This document shows, piece after piece, positions 36,882 to 48,049 of a stretch of DNA of 64,000 nucleotides (position 1 is the stretch's first letter; each line of letters begins with the position of its first letter). The translations under genes were made by a program, and so were the position numbers. The notes below the pieces were generated by a model. That model ran no database searches. It was not told the DNA's origin and saw only the letters and a program-made list of their open reading frames with translations. This DNA comes from Paguma larvata (lineage: Eukaryota; Chordata; Mammalia; Carnivora; Viverridae), in contig CM057827.1 of the NCBI GenBank assembly GCA_030068075.1, positions 67,718,500 through 67,782,499 on the forward strand, written 5' to 3'.

Positions 36882-38044
36882 TAAACATTTGTTTTGGAAC
36901 GAGACCAAATAAAGATTAAGTCCCACTAAGGTCTGATTCTGAATCTGTATTCTGAAACAGAATCACACAATATTAAAGCTGAAAACTTCTTAGAGATCAT
37001 TCAGTTGAGTAGTTTTTCATTTTGGGGGTGTAATAGTTTTCATTTTCTAAGGGTCACTAGTTTCCTTTGTAAAATTTATGCACGCAGAGTCCCTTCCACA
37101 GCGAAGACAACATGAGAACATGTACATAACTTTTGCATAAATGTTATTTTATTTCATTAGGAACTGATTTTACTCATATAGGCAGAATTTTTTTTAAATA
37201 TGAATAAATAATTATCTTTCCCTCTAATTTTTCAGGAAAACATCAAAAGTCTTTCTAAAGTAAAAGACAAATGAATTGCATTATGGAAATAAAAAGAACA
37301 CTAATCTAATCTGGCTCAACAACAAATTTCAGTAAGAAACCTGAGTTAAAAGTTTTAGTTTACTTTAACATAGCAGCATATTGGACATTAAACAAATTTA
37401 TGACTTTGCTGTAGTTTGGGAGCAGGAGGTAGTGAAAAAAACTAGCTTGCTGTTTAAGATGGCACTGCCATCTTACACAGAATTAGAATAACCATTACTT
37501 TCTCTGCCAGTCAAAGATAGGATTATGTGAAGAAACAAAACCTTCTCCAAGACCCTTTGAAGAAATTCTGGTCACATCATTTCCTCCAGTCAATAAGGTC
37601 ACCTTTGGCAAGTACTGCATCACTGATCCTGTCTATTTCAGCAAGAAAATAAAATAAATCCATATTTTGATGTTAAGGTCATCGAAGCAGGGGTAACTTT
37701 CAAAGAAGTTTTCAGTACTTTGATATATTCAAAGATTTCTGCCAATGGACAAAATGAGAAGACTGTCAGTCTCAACTCCAGGCTCTAGAAGCACTTGGCC
37801 TGGAATCAGAAAGTTTGTATATTTGTCAACTCCTGTCCACCTCTCGCAGAATGTAAACTCGGCCAAGAGAGCTCCTTTCTTTTCAGGATCATTCACAGGC
37901 AACGGAAGTGCCTTAAATCAGAAGACTTGCCTTTTTATTGGTCCAAATTATCTGTCATTACATTTCTCTCTGTAAAGCTTTTCTATGATTAGGGCTTTCT
38001 TATTTTCTCAAAATAAATAAAACCTTTGTTTAAACTATAGTCAA
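36882..38044. other. spacer, nothing assigned
   Basis: 36957-37030 ('ttaaagctgaaaacttctta', 'gagatcattcagttgag') resembles an ancient dispersed repeat that I cannot name. The rest is unrecognised. The short frames near 37745-37992 have no known domain. Confidence 0.4.
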
Positions 38045-38280
38045 GGGGCACCTTGGTGGCCCGGTCCAGTCAGTTAAGCATCCAACTCTTGATGTATGCT
38101 CAGGCCATGATCTCATGGTTGGTCGGGATGAACCCCATGTGAGGCTCTGTGCTGACAGTGCAGAGACTGCTTAGGATTCTCTTTCTCCCTCTCTCTGTCC
38201 CTCCCCACACAAGAGCACCTGGGCAAATGGCATGCTCGCTCGCTCTCTCTCAAACTAAATAAATGTTTAAAAAATAATAA
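38045..38280 (+). mobile_element. CAN-SINE
   Basis: Plus-strand carnivore SINE with head 'ggggcaccttggtggcccgg', then a small internal duplication in the head, 'caggccatgatctcatgg', 'gaggctctgtgctgacagtg' and a CT-rich tail. An extra segment at 38206-38236 carries a copy of 'gcacctggg'. Confidence 0.92.
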
Positions 38281-39610
38281 AGTTTAGTCCAATGCTTAAA
38301 ATGGTGGCAAACTTCTTGGTTCTCAAAAACTTTATGTTACACTTGAATTTATGACAGGATTTCTTGAAAATACAATGATGTAAAAATCTGGCTTTGATAT
38401 AAATAAAGAAGAACCTGGTATTGTTCATAACGGTAAATGAGATTCTTTTCAAGAGTGCTGGCTGGCTGTTATACACCAGTAAATCTTCATGTCAAAAGCA
38501 ACGAAATGTCAAAACGATGTGCCTTCTCCAAAGGAGGAAAGGTAGATGGTAGCCACACCTGTAGATGCTTCACTGGGGTGTAATAAGCTAAGTTGTTGTT
38601 TTTTGCCCCTAGCTAGTCTTTCTCATTGAAGAAAATTCTCACCATTTCGAAAGTATCTATGGCCACTGGCATTTCTAAAGTGACTCAAAAATTAGAACAT
38701 TCTTATTGATAGTTTTAGTATACACATAAATCAAGAAAACCAGGATTTGGCAGCACAGAATAATAATGGTAGTGTCATCTAGTTTTATACTGAAAGGAAA
38801 ATGAGAGAGTCGTGAATTCCTCCTACTTCATAGTATTAGAAGAAATGTCAGCAGGCTGATGTGTGTGATGTGCTTTGTTAAAGATACTGTTTCAATGTTC
38901 TTCAGTGGCTTCGATCACAAATGAACTCGACAATTTCCAGAGAAGAAGACCATGCCAAGTGTCTCCAATTTTATGTGGCTTCTTGTTCTTAGCAATGTCC
39001 TAAGTGAAATCTTAGCTAGAGAAAACTATGTAAAGCCACAAACCTCATCCCAGTGTCAAAGAATCATCAGGAACGAATCGTCAGGAAAGAGACAGCATTG
39101 TGGTCATTAACCATTCTCTTCTCAACTACCAAGCCGTATTGGCCATTTTTCTCTCTCTGGCTCAGATTCCTACAGTCATCAGTATAACAGTGTTGCTTAT
39201 TTCTATCCAAGTCATTTTGCCACTGCCCACACTATACATATGATGTCTGCCATTATGTGTCAAGGTGTCTCCTTCTAATCTCAAGAAAATGATATCTGCA
39301 CCAATTGTTTTGTTTTTTTTTTCTCATTGCAGAAGCCTTTGGCATGGCCAGCAAGCCCCAAAAGCAATCCAGAGCAGGCTTGCGCTTTCTGCTTAGGGGA
39401 ATAAATCCTTACAGCCTTGCTCTAAGTTGCCCATGCTCTCAATACTGGCCAGAAACTTATTGTACTCATTATTTATTTTACTCTTCTAACTCCTACTGAG
39501 GTATAATCCTGCATAGAAATACAGGAACCCTATGTTCTTCTGGTTGTATTGTCGAGGCATCACATTTTCCCTAAACATGACAAGTTACAGTTCTTTTATC
39601 TTGTTCTCTG
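38281..39610. other. spacer with an exon-like signal
   Basis: No repeat family was recognised. A pyrimidine tract followed by CAG near 39310-39333 precedes a short open stretch ending near 39499 and looks like a splice acceptor by sequence alone. Without expression data I do not call an exon. Confidence 0.35.
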
Positions 39611-39724
39611 TTTTTTTTTTTAATGTTTATTTATCTATTTTGAGAGAGAGAAAAAGAGAGAGAGAGAGAATCCCAAGCAGGCACTGTGCTGTAAGGGCAG
39701 AGCTGGATGCGGGGCTTGCAACCT
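39611..39724 (-). mobile_element. CAN-SINE, minus strand, head missing
   Basis: The tail ('taatgtttatttatctattt' on the plus strand), GA-rich part and 'gaatcccaagcaggcactgt' are present. The sequence leaves the SINE after 'gatgcggggcttgcaacc', so the tRNA-like head is absent. Confidence 0.85.
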
Positions 39725-40193
39725 TGCTCTACACATTAAACTTTTCTTTAGGTTGTGTACTGCTAAATCAGACTTTGAAAAAAAAATTAACAGCATTTTT
39801 TAGCTAGCTGAGCTATAACTGTGTAGCTAGTTGAACAGCTAGAAGATAGAAGCTACACTAATTGCTAGAAACTATTAGTATAAAGACCAACTATGCTCTT
39901 AGTTACTGGTATCCATTTATATGCATTAACGAGCACAGAATATTTTTATTTTGTAACTAGAAAAGGATGGAGAAACTTTCACTGGAATCAGGGCATTAGA
40001 ATAGTGGAGGACAGAGAGGAGATGACTGGCATTTACCCTCAACCTACTCTCTGGTATTATTTCAGAACTTCTCTGGACAGAGAAATTGAGGCAAGATCTG
40101 ACAATATCTTCAGGTGCTGGGCATAAGTAGAACTGCTTTGGACCCAGGTGTCAGGGTTTGGCACAGAGTAGGGAAAGAAAACAGTCCCCACAG

Positions 40194-40874
40194 GTATTAG
40201 TCAGGGTTCTCAAGAAATACAGAAAACATAGGGAATATTAAGAAAAAATATATATATATATGTACATTTAAATATTTATATATAATTAAATATATATTAA
40301 ATTATATAAAATGAAATAAAATTTTACATGCAAACATATACACACATACACATATATGTGTGTAAACATAAATATTTTTATTTCATTTAATTATATATAG
40401 AAATATTATATATAATTATGTATATATAATAAAATTTATTATAAGGAATTGAGTCACAGGATTACAAAGGCTGAGAAATCCCTTCATGCCATCTGGCTGG
40501 AGAGCCAGGAAGCCTGGTGGTGTAGTTCAAAGCCCTGAGATCCAGAGAGCCAATGGTGTAGATTTCAGTCCGAGTCTGAAGGCCTGAGAACCAGAAGCAC
40601 CAAGGAGAGGAGAAGATCAATGTCTCAGCTCAAGGAGTCAGGCTTTCAAGTAGTAAATTCAACCTTTCTCTGCCTTTTTATTCTACCCAGGCCTTCAATG
40701 AATTTGATGATGTCCACTCACATTAGGGAGGGCAATCTGCTTTATTCTAAGTCCACCAATTCCAATGCTAATCTCTTCTAGAAACACCCTCACAGATAAA
40801 CACAGAAATAACGTTTAAGCGGGTATCTGAGCATCTCATTGTCCAGTCAGTTGACACATAAAATTAACCACCAC
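40194..40874 (-). mobile_element. LTR-type repeat (MaLR-like), antisense, with AT-rich hairpin
   Basis: Antisense copy of the same group as 12470-12900 but longer: it starts 'gtattagtcagggttctcaa' and ends 'gttgacacataaaattaacc'. It contains 'gagagccaggaagcctggtg' and 'gagtctgaaggcctgagaac' segments missing from the other copy. About 200 bp of TA-rich sequence (40245-40440) expands the normal short AT region near its polyadenylation signal and can fold back on itself. The family name is from memory. Confidence 0.7.
40255..40440. repeat. TA-rich inverted repeat (cruciform-prone)
   Basis: The left arm includes 'aaatgaaataaaa' at 40309-40321 and pairs with 'ttttatttcattt' at 40376-40388. Flanking TA-rich sequence also pairs, and the centre holds 'acacatatatgtgt', itself a palindrome. 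The complete foldback is imperfect. Confidence 0.8.
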
Positions 40875-42600
40875 ACCATACTTCACACGTAACTGTGAAT
40901 TGCTCAGGTGTCTTGAGAATTAGAAGCTTCGGGTCAACTGACAGTAACTTTGGCCTTTATACCTGTGCCCTGATGCTCTTATGGTGAGTATCGACGGCAG
41001 TGAGACCTCTGTAAGTAGCTTTGTAGAAAGCAGAAGTGAAAAGTGAGAGCTGAGGTAGAAGCAGAGAATAAGGCCACTGTGTCATGATAAATTAATCTTA
41101 TAGTTAATTTAGGGCCCATGAGATACTGCTCCTAAAGGAGTCTCAGAAATAAATGGGAGACATTTATGCTCTTTGCAGACAGTCAATACAACGGGGTTGC
41201 ATCCCATTACACTTTGGATATAAAAAGAAAGTGCTGTTTTTCCTTAGGGTCACAAGCTATTTGGCCTAGAATATTTGGATTATGTATATAGTACAATATA
41301 AGCTCACGATTTGGCATAAAGAAAGATTAGAATCAGAGAATCCTGGGCATAAACATAATTGAGGTGACTTAGAGAAGAAGTAGGATAGTATACCATATTC
41401 CTTACTCAAAAATAATTTCAAGTTGAGCTTTATTTTTGATGAAGGCAAGAACGATAACATAAACATATCATCAATCAGTGATAATGAGTAACATAATTTA
41501 TTGCCCCTAAAGTTGAAATGAAGAAAAATAATCAAGAGATGACCTGAAGCCTACTAGTGTAACTGGGGTGCCATTGTTTACTTACATATTATACAGTTAT
41601 TCCTTCACGCAAATGTAAGCACTGCCTTCATGATAGGCACGGATTGCATACAGGTATGCCAAATAAAGTTTATAATTATGTTAAGAATTTATGGTATAAA
41701 TTTTGGACTTAAAATGAAAACAGTATGCAAGTTCCAAAGTACTGGAACTAAAATTTTCAGTACCATTTATTGTTTGACCCTGTCTTCTTCTATCTTTTTC
41801 TACATAATATCATCAAATTGAGTTCTGTTTCCCCAGAAATTTTTCAGTTACTCTGCCCTGAAAACAGTATTAGTGGCAGTCTGCATATGATCTTTTGAAG
41901 AGTGTACTAGGTTTGCGGACATAAAGAGACTGAGAAGTCAACAAGGGAAGACTTGAGGCTCCTAAATACACAACTCCTATCTGCTAGGTTCCAGTAAAGG
42001 CAAATCATTCCTCAATGATTCTAATCAAATCACACTGTCCCCCTACATCCTACAAAGTCCTTGCTCATATGCATTACACACCACCACAGCTGTCATCGTT
42101 GCCTCCACATTGTCAAGTGGCACAAGATTTTTTGTAAAGGAGAAAGCTGCACAAATGTTCAGAAAAGACACTACAGGGCTCCATGTATCCCGTAGGTCAC
42201 TTCGGGAGAATATTCTGGATAAGCCCCAATAACCTAAAATGGCCCTTGGAGCAGCAGCAAGTTGTTTTCAAGAGTTTGTACTTCCTGCCAGTGACTTGAG
42301 TCAAGTTTTGGAACAACTCCCAAGGGCTTAGAAAACTCTAAGAAAAACCCATCATGGCACATGCCGGCTTTGCTTACAGCGCATCGATAAGCGCCTGGGG
42401 TATCAGTCTGTGGTGCATTCCCCATATCGCTGGTCATTAAATATGCCTTCCTTTGGTGGTAAGTTTATGGGCTTCCAAGTTTTAGCTCTGAATAAATTAC
42501 TAGACTTAGTAACATATCATTTAGAACAAATATTTATATCTGTATATATTTGTCAGGGTTCTCACACCTGTACTACACTGATATATTTCTAAGACCTAAA
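40875..42600. other. spacer, nothing recognised
   Basis: No repeat or gene assigned. 42180-42440 is higher in GC and keeps a few CpG sites. A 67-codon minus-strand frame lies at 42234-42437 with no recognised domain. Confidence 0.4.
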
Positions 42601-42769
42601 TATTAAAGTTTATGTTCACCCATAACAAATGTACACAGCTACTTTTTAACATGATGGCATGGGGCAGGAAGAAAACTTGTGAGCTGGCATCATTTATCCC
42701 ATTGTGTTGCATCAGATCTAATATTATCAAAAAAGCTGTGGTTTCATATTGCTTTAGTAAGTTTTTTCT

Positions 42770-43100
42770 GTTACTGACACTTGAAAAAAAATTCAATGTA
42801 CATAAAGGCTGTAAGAACTCCCATATATCCTTCATCGAGAGGCCCTATTCAATTTTCACCAACTGTCCCAATAATATCATCCTCTACTAAATTCCAATAC
42901 AGGACACACACTGCACCTAGCTGTCACGTCTCTTAAATCTCCTTCATTTCAGGATGGCTGATGTGGCCCACTCCCCAGTCACCTTCTTCATGAGGGGCAG
43001 GCCCTTCAATCACTTTCTTCCCCTGGACCAGTATTTTAAACTGGGCCAGGTCTTTGTTCAAGCCGTGACTCCTCTTCCCACAGCTACCTAGACTTAATCA
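42770..43100 (-). mobile_element. old L1M 3' region fragment, antisense
   Basis: Contains 'caccaactgtcccaataata', 'aatacaggacacacactgca' and 'cctagctgtcacgtctctta', a diverged form of a well-known old L1 segment ('caattgtcccaataatgtcc ... gttgtcatgtctctttagtc'). The boundaries are uncertain and it may extend to about 43200. Confidence 0.65.
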
Positions 43101-43199
43101 TTTGTATTCCATTATTTTCCTTCAAAGGGTGTTGACTCTTGATCTGGCTGGCAGTTAAACTACTGGAAGGCTTTTTGTTCATAAAGAGTTTGTTTATTG

Positions 43200-44103
43200 C
43201 TTTGTTAAGGAGGGTCTATTTTGGTTTGGTTCTTAGTTCTGGAATGTGGTCCTTGCTCTATTTTCTAATGGTTATTCCTAAAACTTGGCCTTTCTAGAGT
43301 ACCAGCTAAATGGCTGAGGTTTTTACCAAGGTCCATCTCTACTCTGCCTGGCCATGAACACAACCATCCCCAGCACTGCATGACCTCTGGTACCCCTCCC
43401 TTCAGCCATCAGCCCTGCAGCAGATATTCTTGCCTAGGTAGCAGTCTTGCCCTGCACAGGGGCAGCAGAGTCCTCATAGAGACCCCCATGTAGGCTTCTG
43501 GAGCTCCCCTCCATAAAGCTCTCCCTTTCCTAACAAATTCCAGCTACTTGAGCAGTCTCAAATCTGATCTCTACCTGCTCAGCTCAGTGACACTATGGCT
43601 CTGCTCAGGATCCCTGTCTCTGCTCTTTAATAATGAAAGTGCCTCAGAAAGAAAGACACAATAAAACTAGAGTGTACCACACAGGTTTCTTTTTTCAAAG
43701 ATTGGTACTGCCTGTAGTCCAATCCCAGAAAACAGTGCATCATGGATTTCGTCCAGTGTTGTAGCTGTTTATAGCAGTAGAGTAATCTTGCCACTAGTTA
43801 TTCCACTGGAAGAGGAATCAGGTCTGTTTTTAAAGGCAAAATTAATTTAAAGTGTGAAAATACAGTCAGATACATAGAATAGAAGTTAAATTGAAGTGTA
43901 CAAATTTAGAATCTTTAAAGGGTCTTAGAAAACAAAATGGATGAGAAAATGCTTTTAAAAATATTAGGTGAATTTGAACGACCATTGCAATATTTATTAT
44001 TTAGCATAGCTATGTAGTTACGATTCTTCATAGCGCTGATCAACCAGGATGGAAGAATTTACTCTCATGCAAAACTGCTTAGTCTCTTTCCTTCACTTTT
44101 CTC
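43200..44103. other. spacer, nothing recognised
   Basis: Mixed sequence. 43300-43620 is C-rich with no long open frame. No gene or repeat was recognised with confidence. Confidence 0.35.
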
Positions 44104-44122
44104 TATTTTCATAGCACTTTCT

Positions 44123-44339
44123 TTTTAAACATTTTTATTTTATTTTTTGAGAGAAAGCGAGCACACGAGCAGAAAAGAGGGGCAAAGGGGGAGAGAGAAA
44201 GAGAGAAAGAATCCCAAGCAGGCTCCACACTCAGCATGGAGCCCAATGCAGGGCTCAATCTCAAGAACCATGACATCACGACCTGAGCCCAAAATCAAGT
44301 CAGATGAATGCTCAACCAACTGAGCCACTCAGGCACCCC
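44123..44339 (-). mobile_element. CAN-SINE, minus strand, with 19-bp TSD
   Basis: The duplication TATTTTCATAGCACTTTCT is perfect at 44104-44122 and 44340-44358. The element is full length in minus orientation, with the head at the right ending 'gccactcaggcacccc'. Confidence 0.97.
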
Positions 44340-44741
44340 TATTTTCATAGCACTTTCTAATTTCTATGTCTACTCCATGAAGGTCTCGTTTAGTGTTTTT
44401 ATATCCTATTATCTGAAGATACAGATATGACACACAATGCATATTTTGAAAATAAGCATTCATAGGTTACACCATGGGTTGTATTAAAATGCCAGTTTGA
44501 CCATAAGTCTATCAGGTGAGTTCTCCAAATGAGGCAGGTAATACACCAGCCCTAGGAAAATCCACCGACAGAACAACTCTAAAAAATATAGGGACATAAG
44601 GTCATCAACCAATGCATCCCTAACTATACCCTGACTGATGTCAATAAATGATGTTGTGGATGCAATTCCATAAGGACAATCCAAGTTGACTGTGACAGCA
44701 TGGATTCATTTAGTGCTACCATTTCCTGGAATGCATTCACA

Positions 44742-44750
44742 TTTTTTCTT

Positions 44751-44782
<32 letters not shown>

Positions 44783-44967
44783 TTTTTTTGAGAGAGAGAG
44801 AGAGAGAGAATGAGAGACTATGAGCGGGGGAGGAGAGAAGGAGACAGAATCCATGCTCTTAGGGCAGAGCCCTGATGCAGGGCTCAAACTCACAAACTAT
44901 GAGATCATGACCTGAGCTGAAATCAAGAGTCACCAGGCTCCCAGGCTCCCTGTCACTCAGGCTCCCT
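44742..44967 (-). mobile_element. CAN-SINE, minus strand, with long T run
   Basis: Minus-strand SINE whose tail complement is a T28 run plus TTTTC units at 44745-44790, followed by (GA)n. The duplication is imperfect: TGCATTCACA near 44732 and TGCATTTACA near 44968. The head region has small local repeats ('caggctccc' appears three times near 44935-44970). Confidence 0.9.
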
Positions 44968-45160
44968 GCATTTACAGTTCTAAGCTTGTTATAACTGTAT
45001 TATTATTGTGTATATTATTCTAAAAAATATTAGCATTAAATTCTATTAGACTTTTCAAGTGTACCTAAGAAAGGTAGTACAACTCATGGAAATGAATCAC
45101 AGTATTAAGTATATAATAAATCACAGTATACTGTTATATACCTCATATTCATGTATATAG

Positions 45161-45384
45161 TTTTATTGTTTTAATGTTTATTTATTTTTGAGAGAGAGAA
45201 AAAAACAGAGTGCAAACAGGGGAGGGGCAGAGAGAGAGGGAGACACAGAATCTGAGGCAGGCTCCAGGCTCCAGGGTCCAAGCTGTCAGCACAGAGACCA
45301 ATGTGTGGCTCGATCCCACCAATCTTGAGATCATGACCTGAGTCGAAGTCAGATGCTTAACTGACTGATCCACCCTGGCACCCC
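45161..45384 (-). mobile_element. CAN-SINE, minus strand
   Basis: A full-length minus-strand copy: tail 'taatgtttatttatttttga' at the left, then 'ggctccaggctccagggtcc' and 'gatcatgacctgagtcgaag', and head ending 'caccctggcacccc'. The TSD is unclear. Confidence 0.93.
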
Positions 45385-46007
45385 TTATAGCTGGTTTCTA
45401 AACATCAATTTAATCATATACCATGGTTGAAATGGATGTACTTGAGGCCTACCACTAGAAGAGAATGCCAAGGACTGGACGGATGAGGACTGCAAGATCA
45501 CCCTAATTTGGTGAGTGGTGAGACACATATGTCCTCTTGCATATGATTTTCCCCAATGCAAGAAGAAATCTACAGCTCTGATTTTCCACACACCACAGAG
45601 AACAGAGAGCATTATGGCAGAAATCACTTTTCTCGTGTGGCCACATAGGATTCTCGACTAATTCCGAGTTTTGGTAAGATGAAAGGGACCCAGACCACTG
45701 TTTTGTTTTGTTTTGTTTTGTTTTTTTCAAGAAAGACAGATATTAGTGAAAACTGAATAGTTTTCACTGAGACCTAGTTTGGCACACAAGTCTTTGTCAC
45801 TCAGCAGTATAGAATGTAAGCAACAGGCAAAGCAGTCTCCTCAGAGACTATAGAGAACATCTCCAGGAATTCTAGTCAGCAGTAGTCAATGATAATCTGA
45901 CTAGGGTAAGTACCAAAATAAGGAATGATTTTTCTCATGTAATTAAGGTACATAAAAGGGTAATCCAGGATTTATTTAGCTGCTCAAGAAAGTGTTCATG
46001 ATTGGTA
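45385..46007. other. spacer with (TTTTG)n
   Basis: A short (GTTTT)n lies at 45700-45722. Minus-strand frames of 75-80 codons overlap each other and show no known domain. No gene was called. Confidence 0.4.
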
Positions 46008-46555
46008 ATAATGGTGTTTATAAAAGAACTTCTGCCTTCTACCATGAGAAAAGTGGGTTTTTTGTTGTTGTTAAGGGATGTGTTTGCCATTCTGTAATGA
46101 ATTTAGAGTATTTAAAAATAGGAGCACCTGGGTAGCTCAGTCAGTTAAGCTTTGGACTCTTAAATTTGGCTCAGGTCATGATATGACTGTCATGAGATGG
46201 AGGCCCAAGTAGGGCTCTACACTGAGCCTGCTTGAGATGCTCTCTCTCTCTTCCTCTGCCCTTCTCCCTGACTTGAGCTCTCGCTCTCTAAAACAAAAAG
46301 AAAAAGAAAAAGCTAAAAACATGTAATAAAAGGTGTTTATGAGTTGTACACAAAGAATACTTTGAGAAGTGTGTTATTTCAGGGAATGGATGTGATAGCT
46401 CTTCTGTAATACATTTAGAGAAGTGTTTAACACACATAATAAAAATGTTCTAAAAAGTGGTAACAGCTTACTACAAAGAGAAAAGTGCTTTTTTAAGTGA
46501 AGGGGTGTGTGTGTGCTGTTCTGTAATGCATTTTGAGATGTGTTTAGAAACACAC
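46008..46555. repeat. degenerate three-unit tandem repeat, period about 113-118 bp
   Basis: Three diverged units at about 46008-46120, 46323-46436 and 46437-46555. Each has the order 'aataa...gtgtttat', then 'gagaa..gtg', then 'gg(a/g)(t/g)gtg', then 'ttctgtaat(g/a)(a/c)att', then 'gag...tgttta'. A plus-strand SINE (46121-46312) separates unit 1 from unit 2, so the array predates the SINE. No protein frame runs through the units. Confidence 0.75.
46121..46312 (+). mobile_element. CAN-SINE between tandem units
   Basis: Head 'ggagcacctgggtagctcag', body with 'caggtcatgatatgactgtc', CT-rich 3' part and an A/G-rich tail ('aaaagaaaaagaaaaag'). It is inserted at or near the boundary of the first and second units of the 46008-46555 array. 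Confidence 0.92.
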
Positions 46556-47402
46556 TGCAGTTTTGTTTTGTTTTGTTTTTAAGTGCTCAGGGCCCTAGGG
46601 TCTCTTCTCAAATCAAAGGGTGGCTACTCCACCTCCAAGTATATGTATTTTCTAGGCACAAACAAAGAGGAAGAATAAAGGGCAAAAGACAAAAGAGTGT
46701 ACTTCCTTACAAAAGAAGAGTACTAATTATTAATGATTTAATGATTATTAAGAGAATATGATAGTTTTTAAAATTATAGCTTTTGTAGATTAGCTATAAA
46801 GTGATCTAAGCAAGGTAGCCTTAAGAGAGTGGTTCAAAATTTACATATACCCATACTGAACAAAGTAAAACCTTAGACATGTGAGCTAAAGAAACAATGG
46901 AATGAATACTATGTCTTCATAGTTCAATGTCACTATCACAGGAATTAAAGATTAATGAGGTTGCTCTGAAGAGAGCATACCCAAGACTTTAACTAGGCAA
47001 GAAGCAAACAACCTTGGCTGGACCCTCTGAGGAAGCTCCTCTGTGCTTCAGAAAATTATTTTTGGAAAAGATTACTACAGGTGAAATAGATGAAAAATGC
47101 TGTTTCCTGAGTTTATGGAAGCCTATAACTATCGATTCAAGTTGATCAATATTTGTAGACCCTACACTGTATGCCACAGAAACTGGATTATTTGGTTAAT
47201 CCTTTCTCTTACGAAACTGGGTGAAAAACAACTAATTTTCTTTGGTCGTTTTTCTGGGGAAACTTAAATTTTAAGTAAATAGGCAGTATATCTTAAATAA
47301 TTAAAATGAAAAATAAAATAATAACAGTTTGTATTATGATGGCACATTATGGGAAAAGCCTATTCTCAAAGAGAATCTAGCACATAAATCTAACGGCCGT
47401 TT
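46556..47402. other. spacer, nothing recognised
   Basis: A (TTTTG)n lies at 46560-46578. The remainder is AT-rich and no gene or repeat was recognised. Confidence 0.4.
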
Positions 47403-47413
47403 AAGAAATCTTA

Positions 47414-47638
47414 GGGGCGCCTGGGTGGCTCAGTCAGTTAAGTGTCCGACTTCGGCTCAGGTCATGATCTCATGGTTCATGGGTTCAAGCCCTGCGTCTG
47501 GCTCTGTGCTGACAGCTCAGAGCCCGGAGTCCGCTTCAGATTCTGTGTCTCCTCTCCCTCTCTCTCTGCCCCTTCCCTGCTTGTGCTTTGTCTCTCTCTG
47601 TCTCTCAAAATTAAATAAATGTATAAAAACATTTAAAA
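47414..47638 (+). mobile_element. young CAN-SINE
   Basis: Head 'ggggcgcctgggtggctcag' and full-length body very close to the family form ('gctctgtgctgacagctcag', 'attctgtgtctcctctccct'). The probable TSD is AAGAAATCTTA at 47403-47413 and a similar AAGAATTCTTA beginning about 47640 with one mismatch. Clearly one of the younger copies here. Confidence 0.95.
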
Positions 47639-48049
47639 AAAGAATTCTTAAGAAAAACATCTAGAAGTTACATAAAAAATTATTTTTGGCCCATTAAAAT
47701 AATGTTATATCTGGACAGTCAGCACCACTTACTTGTCTAAACCTTAAAATAAATCAAATCACATCCTGAGGAATTCAGATGGGACAGGTGGCTAAAATAT
47801 AATATAATCTACTCTGCCTTATTTTTTAATTTAATTTTCAAGGGAATCTATGGTGAGGAGTAGGGACCCTTGATTTATTTATTAACCAGTAATAAATGCT
47901 ATAACACATTGACAGATGGGGGGGGAAAAAGGTGAGAACTATGTACAGAAGGATAAAACCAATGAGAATCAACTTGATTCTCACCTTGATAGAAAATCTC
48001 ATTTTGATAGTAAAATCCTGGAGGAGAGGTCATGGTTGTGAAGCACCAG
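47639..48049. other. spacer with a short perfect palindrome
   Basis: 47963-47983 is a palindrome with 10-base arms (TGAGAATCAA) around one central base. No other feature was recognised. Confidence 0.45.

Noticed and set aside
46008..46555. CRISPR-like array
   Set aside because: The units are about 115 bp, degenerate, without unique spacers, and in mammalian DNA. No cas gene is present.
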